Origin: Siphonodentalium dalli
Lineage: Eukaryota > Mollusca > Scaphopoda > Gadilida > Siphonodentaliidae
DNA length: 64,000 nt
Assembly (NCBI GenBank): GCA_032622095.1
Contig: CP136066.1
Location: forward strand, 228,164,961-228,228,960
Reading direction: 5' to 3'
Positions 1 to 9,169 of the stretch are shown one piece after another. Each line of letters begins with the position of its first letter. Positions within the stretch are counted from its first letter, which is position 1. Position numbers and translations under genes: made by a program. The notes beneath the pieces were generated by a model. It saw only the letters and a program-made list of their open reading frames with translations. It did no database searches and was not told where the DNA came from.

Positions 1-305
1 AATAATATGTTATATCATAAAAATAATTTTTAACAACATATTTAACAATGTCCATTATTTTTGTTATCTTTTGCCAAGTTTTCATCATAAATACAGTGGA
101 AACGATTTGCAATTGTATCACTGGACACCCGGACTGCATGCTATCTGGAATCATGCAACATCTTCACATTAGGCTGGGCCAGCCAAAGATTTCTGCAGAT
201 TTTTGTCAAAATTCAAAAGAAAATAGTATGGTCAACTTCAAGATAAATCTTTAACCCTTCCAATATGAGAACTATATATGCTGGTGCAGCATTAAAGAAC
301 CTGGT

Positions 306-385
306 TCCAGCTGAATTCTCTTATATATGTGAGTTTGCCATCTATAGGGATCAAGCCTTATATAAGAGAATTTACTGGCTAGCTG
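306..385. repeat. Short imperfect inverted repeat (hairpin)
   Basis: A 14-bp perfect inverted repeat (aattctcttatata at 314-327 against its reverse complement at 359-372) surrounds a loop of about 31 bp. With a small gap the arms extend outward to ccagct-type sequence (306-311, and the agctgg near 380-385). It could be a relic of a foldback element or chance in AT-rich DNA. No target-site duplication is evident. Confidence 0.4.
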
Positions 386-1019
386 GAGAATTGCATTGGT
401 ACAGGATTTTCAAAAAATTTCAAGAAGCTCCCATTGGAATGGTTAAATATGAATATGTTTTTTTCAAGATGTTTAATGTGTCATATCATGCCCAATAAAT
501 TAGAAAATATAGTGCTGAGGATTGTACTTACCAATTTCCAGATTAATTTGTATATACATGTATCTTAGTGGCAGCAGGATATTTTCTCAGAATCTCAGGC
601 AGAATGTTTGATAAACATGCGGATTTCTGAGAGTTATTTCACAACTTTTAAAATTAGCAGGCTCAGCTATCTTGAAGCCATTACAGTTCTAGTCCAATGA
701 ATCTCAACTAAAGAAATCACAAGTTTGTAAGACTGCTAAGAACATAAGTGTAAAAAAAACTGGAACAACAAACTTGAGAGCAGTGAATATAGACTAGCAG
801 TTACAATTCAAATGTTGTTGAGTAAAATATCCCAGGATGCATTTATGCAGCCTCTATCTGGTTGGACCAACATATGGCAGCCATATGTCAGGTCAATGGC
901 AGCTAGTCTCAGGAGAGAAGGTCTCCTAACCATTAATATGACTTTGGTGAAGGCTAATAACATTCGAATGTTTAAACTCTCCAGTCTGATGGTTATCAAA
1001 TAAATTCTTAACCACCAGT

Positions 1020-1203
1020 AATGATGGCTAGTGAATATAATTCCATGTTGTTAGCCATCGACTAACCATCACCTTAGCCATCACCAGAAATTCTTCCTGA
1101 TTGGATGGCTACCTAAGCCATCACACCCCTTCTTATTCTTCATGAGTGCTAATATAACTATAGTGATGGTTTATCTTAGCCATCATTGGTCTCTGATGGC
1201 TAA
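1020..1203. repeat. Cluster of tagccatc / gatggcta motifs with a perfect hairpin
   Basis: An 8-10 bp motif (tagccatc and its complement gatggcta, with one-base variants such as taaccatc and gatggttt) occurs about nine times in under 200 bp in both orientations. The last pair is a perfect 10-bp hairpin, ttagccatca (1176-1185) and tgatggctaa (1194-1203), with an 8-nt loop. It lies just upstream of the first recognisable LINE codons. It may be a degenerate foldback element or a local inverted duplication; I do not recognise it. Confidence 0.5.
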
Positions 1204-1246
1204 GTGAGGGCTTAGGGATTGCTTAATAAGCCATTCTGTTCGGTAA

Positions 1247-2131
1247 GGGACAGCATCTATGATTCACTTTAATATGAGATCCATAAGTAAGAACATAGAT
1301 AAATTATCAACCTTCCTCAACAATTGCAGACATAACTTTGACATTATAGGTGTTACTGAAACATGGTTATCTAATGACTCACCAATGAACCTCATGAAAC
1401 TAAATGGATATAACGTACTTGATTGAAAGTCACAGAGAAAATAAAGGGGGAGGAGGAGTTGGACTTTATATAATTTCTTCACTAAAAACTAAGATCCGTA
1501 CTGATTTGAACATCAACAATGACTTTCTTGAAAGCATTTTCATTGAGCTGGAAAATGATAGAGGGAAAAAACAAATAGTAGGCTGCATATATCGACCCCC
1601 AAATTCAGATCTTGAGAAATTCATGGAGAAAATGGAGTCTATAATGTTAAAAATAACCAAAGAGAAGCGGGATTGTATCTTGTTGGGAGACTTTAATATT
1701 AATCTAGGATCTGATAATAATGCAGGTAAAGATTTCACCAATCTATTGAAATCTTTTATGTTCCTCCAAATGATAACTAAACCAACACGAATAACAGAGT
1801 TCAGTGCAACCCTAATAGACAACATATTCACCAACTGTCACCATTCTTCCCCAAAATACTCAGGCATTTTTGTTGAAGATATATCTGATCACCTACCAAT
1901 ATTCCTTATAATAACTGGGCATGAAAATAAACACTGCTCAAATAAAGAGATGTACATCTACCAACGTGAATTTTCAAATCAGAACATTCAAAACTTCAAC
2001 AATAAGATATCCTCTATGGACTGGGGCACTATTTACAACAGTACTGACTGCAATTCATCCTATGAAACTTTCATTGATTATATGAGTGATGCATACAATC
2101 ACAGCTTTCCAAAGCGTAGAACGAAATTAGG
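1247..2131 (+). pseudogene. LINE ORF2, apurinic-type endonuclease domain (frameshifted)
   Basis: This domain would nick the target DNA to prime reverse transcription. The N-terminal part is read in one frame from about 1247 (HFNMRSISKN, then FDIIGVTETWL with the catalytic Glu) to about 1424, where that frame stops. The protein continues in the next frame with GGGGVGLYI, GCIYRPPNS, LLGDFNINL (catalytic Asp/Asn) and ISDHLPIF (catalytic Asp-His), so every hallmark motif survives. A second frame change at about 2131 breaks the link to the reverse transcriptase half: the sequence after it reads HNNNPWITAGIVNSIKRKN, a segment normally contiguous in these proteins. The start is not defined because the element looks truncated. 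Confidence 0.88.
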
Positions 2132-2755
2132 ACTCATAACAACAATCCGTGGATAACAGCAGGAATAGTTAACTCAATCAAGAGAAAGAATAAATTGTAT
2201 AGAAACTTCTTACAAAACAGATCTAAATATAACAATGAAAGATACAAAGCATATAAAAATAGATTAATTACTATAATAAGAATGGCGAAACGAAGCTATT
2301 ACCATAACAAATTTGAGCGTTTCCAAGGAAACATGAAATCAACCTGGGCAGTACTGAAAAAAATCCTCAATAAGAACAAAAACAATATTACTGTGAAACA
2401 ATTTCTACATGAAAACAAGTACATAAATGGTAAAGTAAAAATTGCAGAAAAATTCAATGAATTCTTCACTAATATTGGACCTAACCTTGCGGCAAAGATA
2501 AACTCAACTAAAGATCCTAATGAATTTCTCCCAGTTCCCAAATTATCTTCATTTTATATTGAACCTGCTGGAGAATTAGAGATAATGAATATACTAAATA
2601 ACATAGACTCAAAAAAAGCTGCTGGATTAGATGAATTTAATTGTGGTGCCTTAAAACAGTGTGCAGAATTCTTTATTCAACCTCTGACATATATCTGTAA
2701 CTTATCTCTCTCACAGGGTGCATTCCCAGAACAAATGAAATTTGCTAAAGTACGT
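2132..2755 (+). pseudogene. LINE ORF2, linker between endonuclease and reverse transcriptase
   Basis: The frame opens with NNNPWITAGI and runs through a basic, Lys/Asn-rich linker (KRKNKLYRNF, YKAYKNRL, KRSYYHNKF). It then enters the conserved region before the polymerase: FNEFFTNIGPNLA, KAAGLDEFNC (the 'K..G.D' block) and CNLSLSQGAFPEQMKFAKV. The last block should run on into the fingers motif, but the frame changes at about 2750 (AKV followed by SPIFKAKDPS in another frame). The start at 2132 is the frameshift point, not an initiation codon. Confidence 0.87.
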
Positions 2756-3833
2756 ATCACCAATCTTTAAAGCAAAAGACCCAAGTGTAATTGGCAACTA
2801 CAGACCAGTATCTGTACTACCGATCTTTTCTAAAATACTTGAAAAACTTATGTATAACAGACTAATTAAGTACTTGGAGAAACATAAGATTTTATATAGT
2901 AGTCAATATGGTTTTAGGAAGAATCATTCCACAATTCTAGCACTGACTGACCTCATAGAAAAAATAACTGGTGCCCTAGACAATCGTGAGCACACAATTG
3001 GGGTGTTCCTCGATTTGTCTAAGGCATTTGATACAATTAATCACAGTATAATGCTAAAAAAACTAGAGAATTATGGATGTCGTGGGGTTGCACTGAAATG
3101 GTTTCATGATTATCTTACGCATAGAAAACAATGTGTCCAATATGATGGTCACATATCAGAACTCAATGAAATTACATGTGGTGTTCCACAAGGTTCTATC
3201 TTAGGGCCTCTTCTATTTCTAATCTACATGAATGACCTTCCTAGTGTATGTAAAGATGTCAAACTGATTCTTTTTGCTGATGACACAAATGCATTTTGTT
3301 CTGATAAAGATATCCACAACCTATTTAACAGAGTTAACATTGAAATGGACTATATGAGTCAGTGGTTTGCTGCTAACAAATTGTCATTGAACATTGATAA
3401 AACAAATTATATGCTCTTCACTAATTGTTCACTACCTGAAGTATTACCAATACTTAATATAAATGACAAGACCATCAACAGAGTGACGAATACTAAATTT
3501 TTAGGTGTTACTATTGAAGACAATCTATCTTGGGACAAACACATAAGTTTAATATGCTCTAAACTTTCCAGTAATGTTGGAATTCTGAGAAAAATCAGTG
3601 ACTTTGTTCCTACTGCTACATTGAAAACCGTGTATTTATCGTTAATTATACCCTACCTGACCTACTGTAATGCAATCTGGAGCTCGTCAACCAAAACAAA
3701 TCTTACTAAAATCAGAAAATTACAGGAGAATGCCCTAAAAATTATCTCAAATGGTACTAGTAATATTTCCACATATTCCAGACAAGCCAAACTACTAATG
3801 CTTGATGACATTGGGAACATGCATGCTAATTAG
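2742..3833 (+). pseudogene. LINE ORF2, reverse transcriptase core
   Basis: This part copies element RNA at the nicked target. In order it shows SPIFKAKDPS and NYRPVSVLPIFSKILEKL (fingers), SQYGFRKNHST, FLDLSKAFDTINH (first catalytic Asp), GVPQGSILGPLLF, the FADD box (catalytic Asp pair) within LILFADDTNAF, NKLSLNIDKT, and KFLGVTIEDNLSWDKHI (thumb). All polymerase signature residues are intact over about 360 codons. The frame ends at a TAG (3831-3833) after a shift near 3825; the expected continuation (RILHDYHTHALPDSFQNY) is in the next frame. The first ATG is internal to the ancestral ORF, so this is not an independent gene. Confidence 0.93.
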
Positions 3834-4109
3834 AATACTGCATGACTACCATACACATGCACTACCCGATTCCTTTCAAAATTATTCACAAACCTAGCAG
3901 ATATACATAGCCATAATACTCGCTCAAAATCAAAAGGTAATCTATATCATGAATTTAAAAGGACCAAACCCTCAAAAAATGCAATCTCAAACAAAGCCCG
4001 AGCATTATGGAATAGCCTCCCTGAAGATTGCAAATTACGCATTGAAACATGTATTGACTACCCCAAATATCTAAAAGATCACTTTATCAATAGCTATAAT
4101 GTATCATAA
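3834..4109 (+). pseudogene. LINE ORF2, C-terminal domain
   Basis: After two further frame changes (about 3825 and about 3885) the conserved C-terminal tail follows. It has LADIHSHNTRSKS (the 'NTR' box), then RTKPSKNAISNKARALWNSLPED with the Trp-Asn-Ser-Leu-Pro motif, and YPKYLKDHF, ending at a TAA at 4107-4109. This tail is typical of CR1/Jockey-group ORF2 proteins; its role is not well defined. It carries no start codon of its own. Confidence 0.82.
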
Positions 4110-4332
4110 ATGACTCATATGTGTTAATCACCTTCTATATTATTCAAATTCATCAAAGGACAAAAAACAAACAAAGCACCATATTCTTAGCCCAAATCAA
4201 CTGAGATCCACTGGTAACTCAGTCACATCCTTACACATTCATTAAATTGAAATAATAATGTTTCAGGAAATCAAGTAACATATAGTTCTATTGCTTATGA
4301 GCGTATCTTCAACATATTATGCACACCATTTA

Positions 4333-4355
4333 CCACCCCACCCCTCCCCCTCCCC
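4333..4355 (-). other. G-quadruplex-capable tract in the LINE 3' UTR
   Basis: The + strand has four C-runs of 4, 4, 5 and 4 bases separated by single bases, so the minus strand has four G-runs with 1-nt loops. This meets the standard G-quadruplex pattern; the + strand could form an i-motif. A pyrimidine-rich stretch continues to about 4380. Structure formation is a prediction from the pattern. Confidence 0.7.
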
Positions 4356-4445
4356 AACCTACATCTCTTTCTCTCTCTCAACTGTTCTTCTCCTCGTGCA
4401 CTTGCACCCACATTATGTCTATATTATAATTAATGTATTATTATA

Positions 4446-4482
4446 GGGCTCTGACAAATAAGCCATGGCTTCCACAGAGCCC
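4446..4482 (+). promoter_or_regulatory. 3' UTR stem-loop of the LINE
   Basis: The outer arms gggctctg (4446-4453) and cagagccc (4475-4482) enclose an inner palindrome aagccatggctt (4460-4471). Together they give an interrupted hairpin about 50 bp upstream of the tail. A stem-loop near the 3' end is a recurrent feature of LINE families, where it can act as the template recognition signal. That role is inferred here. Confidence 0.6.
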
Positions 4483-4529
4483 CATTACCATATTGTAATT
4501 TATGTATACTGAGCATCAAATAAAATCAC

Positions 4530-4551
4530 TTGAGTTTGAGTTTGAGTTTGA
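4530..4551 (+). repeat. 3' terminal (tttgag)n tail of the LINE
   Basis: A hexamer, ttgagt in phase, is repeated about 3.5 times directly after the sequence caaataaaatcac. Short-motif microsatellite tails in place of poly(A) mark the 3' ends of many CR1/L2-group elements. It defines the right boundary of the insertion and its + orientation. Confidence 0.85.
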
Positions 4552-5337
4552 AAGATAACTCTAGACAATAGACAATCAACGATCCGGTCAATAAATCGAC
4601 ACCACATTTATCCGGCCACAATTTAAACTCACAACAGAGTCAACTGCAATATAACTTAAGAGGAGTAAGAATGTATATAATTCATGTCTATTTTTTATAG
4701 ACTACCATCTATGATAGTGTACATATCTTTTATATATACACTCATATCTCAATATCATGTAACATTTGATAAGAGAATAAAGCGTTATAGAAGCCAGAGG
4801 AGAGGCGTTTGTTTCAGTTGAAGGCAAACGGTAGGATAGGTTCAGCAATATGTCTTAATCCTCCAAAGAACTGGACGATACTTCCATCCCATGCAGAGCA
4901 GATTCCGCAAAGAGGATAAATAAAAGTTTAGATCAAGATAAACTAGATTAAATGGCAAGGTATCGGCTCGGAACTGGGGCATTTGATCGGTTGCGAACAA
5001 AAATGATAACATAAGATCACTCAGAGGGGCACCGTAACATTTTTGACTCATTTCAAAAGGCGTCTCTTGAGACTTGTGTGTGAAATATGATCAAGACATG
5101 TGGCCTGAGAGTGAGTAATTATAAGAAACTCACATGTGTATTAATAGTAATTAGTCGGACAGGATCCCATTAAAATGCATTGAGTGGTGGCTGTTTTGAA
5201 AATATGACAACAAGGACACAGTTTTCAGCTAAAACATCAAATAAACAATTGGATCAAATAACTGTAGCATCAAATGTAGAGTAAAGCCACGTTCGTCTGT
5301 TCAAAATGGCGCGTGTCTAGATCTGAAACATAGGATA
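4552..5337. other. Unassigned spacer between LINE and first satellite
   Basis: No coding or RNA feature is supported. The only sizeable frame is a 69-codon minus-strand one (4842-5051) without recognisable motifs. The stretch has AT-rich runs near 4670-4790 and no tandem structure, and it abuts the first satellite monomer at about 5338. Confidence 0.55.
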
Positions 5338-6240
5338 GGAAATGTTCAGATAATAAGTTTAACCCTCTCTATATTAAAGCATTGTTGATGAGTAGTTATC
5401 CAATAGTAAATGTTCAGATAATAAGTTTAACCCTCTCTATACCAAAGCATCATTGACGAGTTGTTATCCCACAGGAAATGTTCAGATAATAAGTTTAACC
5501 CTTTCTATACTAAATCATCATTGATGAGTAGTTGTCCCATAGCAAATGTTCAAATAAAAAGTTTAACCCTTTCTATACTAAATCATCATTGACGAGTAGT
5601 TATTCTATAGGAAATGTTCAGATAATAAGTTTAACCCTTTCCATACTAAATACTCATTGACGAGTTGTTATCCCATAGGAAATGTTCAGATAATAGTTTA
5701 ACCATTTATATACTAAAGCATCCTTGGTGAGTAGTTATCCCATATGAAATGTTCAGATAATATGTTTAACCATTTCTATACTAAAGCATCATTGGTGAGT
5801 AGTTATCCCATAGGAAATGTTCAGATAATAAGTTTAACCCTTTCTATACTAAAGAATCATTGATGAGTAGTTATCCCATAGGAAATGTTCATATAATAAG
5901 TTTAACCCTTTCTATACTAAAGCATCATTGACGAGTAGTTATCCCATAGGAAATGTTCACATAATAAGTTTAACCCTTTCTATACTAAATCATCATTGAT
6001 GAGTAGTTATCCCATATGAAATGTTCAGATAATAAGTTTAACCCTTTCCATACTAAAGCATCATTGATGAGTAGTTATCCCAAATGAAATGTTCAGATAA
6101 TAAGTTTAACCCTTTCCATACTAAAGCATCATTGATGAGTAGTTATCCCACAGGAAATGATCACATAATAAATTCAACCCCTCCTATACTAAAGCTTCAT
6201 TGGTGAGTAGTTATCCCATAGGAAATGTTCAGAAAATAAG
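5338..6240 (+). repeat. Array 1 left edge, diverged 68-bp monomers
   Basis: About 13 monomers lie outside the higher-order repeat. They carry many private changes (for example alternate endings attgacgagttgtt, catccttggtgag, and gatcacataataaattcaac). They do not match the last monomers of the higher-order unit in register, so they are not a fifth copy. Higher divergence at an array edge is the expected result of less frequent exchange there. Confidence 0.85.
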
Positions 6241-9169
6241 TTTAACCCTTTCTATAATAAAGCATTATGGATGAGTAGTTATCCCACAGGAAATGTTCAG
6301 ATAAAAAGTTCAACCCATTTCTATACTAAAGCATCATTGGCGAGTAGTTATCCCATAGGAAATGTTCAGATAATAAGTTTAACCCTTTCCATACTAAATA
6401 CTCATTGACGAGTTGTTATCCCAAATGAAATGTTCAGATAATAAGTTTAACCATTTCTATACTAAAGCATCATTGGTGAGTTAAGTTATCCCATGAGAAA
6501 TGTTCAGATAATAAGTTTAACCCTTTCCATATTAAACCATCATTGATGAGTAATTTTCCCATAGGAAATGTTCAGATAATAAGTTTAACCCTATCCATAT
6601 TAAACCATCATTGATTAGTAATAATCCCATAGTAAATGTTCAGATAATAAGTTTAACCCCTTCCATATTAAACCATCTTTGATGAGTAATTATCCCATAG
6701 GAAATGTTTAGATAATAAGTTTAACACTTTCCATATTAAACCATCATTGATGAGTAGTTATCCCGTTGTTATCGATCAGGAAATGTTCACATAATAAGTT
6801 TAACCCTTTCTATATTAAAGCATCATTGATGAGTAGTTATTCCATAGGAAATGTTCAGATAATAAGTTTAACCCTTTCTATACTAAAGTATCATTGATGA
6901 GTAGTTATCCCATAGGAAATGTTCAGATAATAAGTTTAATCCTTTCAATACTAAAGTATCATTGACGAGTGGTTATTCCATAAGAAATGTTCACATAATA
7001 TGTTTAACCCTTTCTATACTAAAGCATCATTGATGAGTAGTTATCCAATAGGAAATGTTCCGATGACAAGTTTAACGTTTTCTATACTAAAACATCATTG
7101 ATGGGTGGTTATTCCATAGGAAAAGTTCAGATAATATGTTTAACCCTTTCTATACTAAAGCATTATTGATGAGTAGTTATCCCATAGGAAATGTTCAGAT
7201 AATAAGTTTAACCCTTTCAATACTAAAGTATCAATGACGAGTGGTTATTCCATAAGAAATGTTCAGATAATCTGTTTAACCCTTTCTGTTCTAAAGCATC
7301 ATTGATGAGTAGTTATCCCGGAGGAAATTTTCAGATAATAAGTTTAACCCTTTCTATACTAAAGCATCATTGATGAGTAGCTATGCCATATGAAATGTTC
7401 AGATAATAAGTTTAACCCTTTCTATACTAAAGCAGCATTGATGAGTAGTTATCCCATATGAAATGTTCAGATTATATGTTTAACATTTTCTATACTAAAT
7501 CATCATTGATGAGTAGTTATCCCATATGAAATGTTCAGATTATAAGTTTAACCCTTTCTATACTAAAGCATCATTGATGAGTAGTTATCCCATATGAAAT
7601 GTTCAGATAATAAGTTTAACCCTTTCTATACTAAAGCATCATTGATGAGTAGTTATCCCATATGAAATGTTCAGATAATAAGTGTAACCCTTTTTTTCTA
7701 AAGCATCATTGATTAGTTATCCCATATGAAATGTTTAGATAATAAGTTTAACCCTTTCTATACTAAAGCATCATTGACGAGTGGTTATCCCATATGAAAT
7801 GTTCAGATAATAAGTTTAACCATTTCTATTCTAAAGCATCATTGATGAGTAGCTATCCACAGGAAATGTTCAGATAATAATTTTAACCCTTACTATACTA
7901 AAGCATCATTGATGAGTAGTTATCACATATGCAATATTCAGATAATAAGTTTAACCATTTCTATACTAAAGCATCATTGGTGAGTAGTTATCCATAGGAA
8001 ATGTTCAGATAATAAGTTTAACCCTATCTATACTAAAGCATCATTGGTGAGTAGTTATCCCATAGGAAATGTTCAGATAATAAGTTTAACCCTTTCCATA
8101 CTAGAGCATCATTGATGACTATATTTATCCACAGGAAATCTTCACATAATAAGTTTAACCCTATCTATACTAAAGCATCATTGATGAATAGTTATCCCAC
8201 AGGAAATGTTCAGATAATAAGTTTAACCCTTTCTATACTAGAGTATCATTGATGAGTATTTATCCACAGAAAATGTTCACATAATAAGTTTAACCCTTTC
8301 TATACTAAATCATCATTGATGAGTAGTTATCCCATAGGAAATGTTCAAATAATAAGTTTAACCCTTTCTATACTAGAGCATCATTGATGAGTATTTATCC
8401 ACAGGAAATGTTCACATAATAAGTTTAACCCTTTCTATACTAAAGCATCATTGATGAGTAGTTATCACATATGCAATATTTAGATAACAAGTTTAATCAT
8501 ATCTATACTAAAGCATCATATATGAGTAGTTATCCCATAGGTAATGTTCAGATAATAAGTTTAACCCTATCTATACTAATGCACCATTGGTGAGTAGTTA
8601 TCCCATAGGAAATGTTCAGATAATACGTTTAATCCTTTCTATACTAGAGCATCATTGATGAGTATTTATCCACAGGAAATGTTCACATAATAAGTTCAAC
8701 ACTTTCTATACTAAAGCATCATTGATGAGTAATTATCCCATAGGAAATGTTCAGATAATAAGTTTAACCAATTCTATACGAATGCTCATTGATGAGTAGT
8801 TATCCCATAGGAAATGTTCAGATAACAAGTTTAACCCTTTCAATACTAAAGCATCATTGATGAGTAGTTATCCTATAGTAAATGTTCAGATAATAAGTTC
8901 AACCATTCCTATACTAAAGCATCATTGATTAGTAATTCTCACATAGGAAATATTCAGATAATAAGTTTAACCCTTTCTATACCAAGACATCACTGATGAG
9001 TAGTTATCCCATAGGAAATGTTCAGATAATAAGTTTAACCCTTTCCATACTAAAGCATCATTGATGAGTAGTTATCCCATAGGAAATGTTCAGATAATAA
9101 GTTTAGCCCTCTCTATACTAAAGCATGATTGATGAGCAGTTATCCCATAGGAAATGTTCAGATAATAAG
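6241..9169 (+). repeat. Array 1 higher-order repeat, copy A (2929 bp)
   Basis: The unit contains about 43 monomers with a fixed order of variants. It opens with the diagnostic pair ataataaagcattatgg and ccacaggaaatgttcag, and includes the insertion block cgttgttatcgat at about 6764-6776. Private variants include gtagctatgcc (about 7378-7388), where the others have gtagttatgcc. It shares gtgtaacc (about 7683) and ccacagaaaatg (about 8264) with copy B only. Confidence 0.95.

Larger units (their letters stand above)
1..1246. other. AT-rich non-coding flank
   Basis: No reading frame here resembles a known family. The longest frames are 63-77 codons, lack recognisable motifs and overlap one another on both strands. 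The only structure I see is a weak hairpin near 306-385 and a cluster of short tagccatc/gatggcta motifs near 1020-1203, both listed separately. I see no first open reading frame for the retrotransposon that follows, which supports that element being 5'-truncated. Confidence 0.6.
1247..4551 (+). mobile_element. Non-LTR retrotransposon (CR1/L2/Jockey-type LINE), decayed
   Basis: The order is endonuclease, reverse transcriptase, C-terminal domain, 3' UTR and short tandem tail, the usual layout of ORF2 plus 3' end in APE-type LINEs. Visible motifs include TETWL, YRPPNS, LLGDFNINL and SDHLPIF (endonuclease), and NYRPVSVLP, FLDLSKAFDTINH, GVPQGSILGPLLF and FADD (reverse transcriptase). The coding part spans roughly 950 codons, as expected for ORF2 of this group. 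No ORF1 is seen upstream and an in-frame stop lies at 1244-1246, so the copy is probably 5'-truncated and the left boundary is approximate. The right end is set by the (tttgag)n tail. Five frame changes make it non-functional as read. Clade assignment among CR1, L2 and Jockey relatives is not resolved by eye. Confidence 0.9.
4110..4551 (+). other. 3' untranslated region of the LINE
   Basis: About 440 bp lie between the ORF2 stop and the tandem tail. The region contains a C-rich run, a following CT-rich run (about 4365-4380), a hairpin and the terminal repeat, each listed separately. In this element class the 3' end is what the reverse transcriptase recognises on the template RNA. Assigning that role to these particular structures is inference. 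Confidence 0.75.

Noticed and set aside
48-1003. Short open frames at 48-254, 265-498, 812-1003 (+) and 808-999 (-)
   Set aside because: Under 80 codons, no recognisable motif, overlapping on opposite strands, in AT-rich repeat-bearing DNA.
1264-2541. Minus-strand frames at 1264-1482, 1466-1834 and 2299-2541
   Set aside because: They are antisense shadows of the LINE endonuclease and linker, whose plus-strand frames carry the conserved motifs.
4842-5051. 69-codon minus-strand frame between LINE and satellite
   Set aside because: No motif, no splice or promoter context that I can support, and a length expected by chance.
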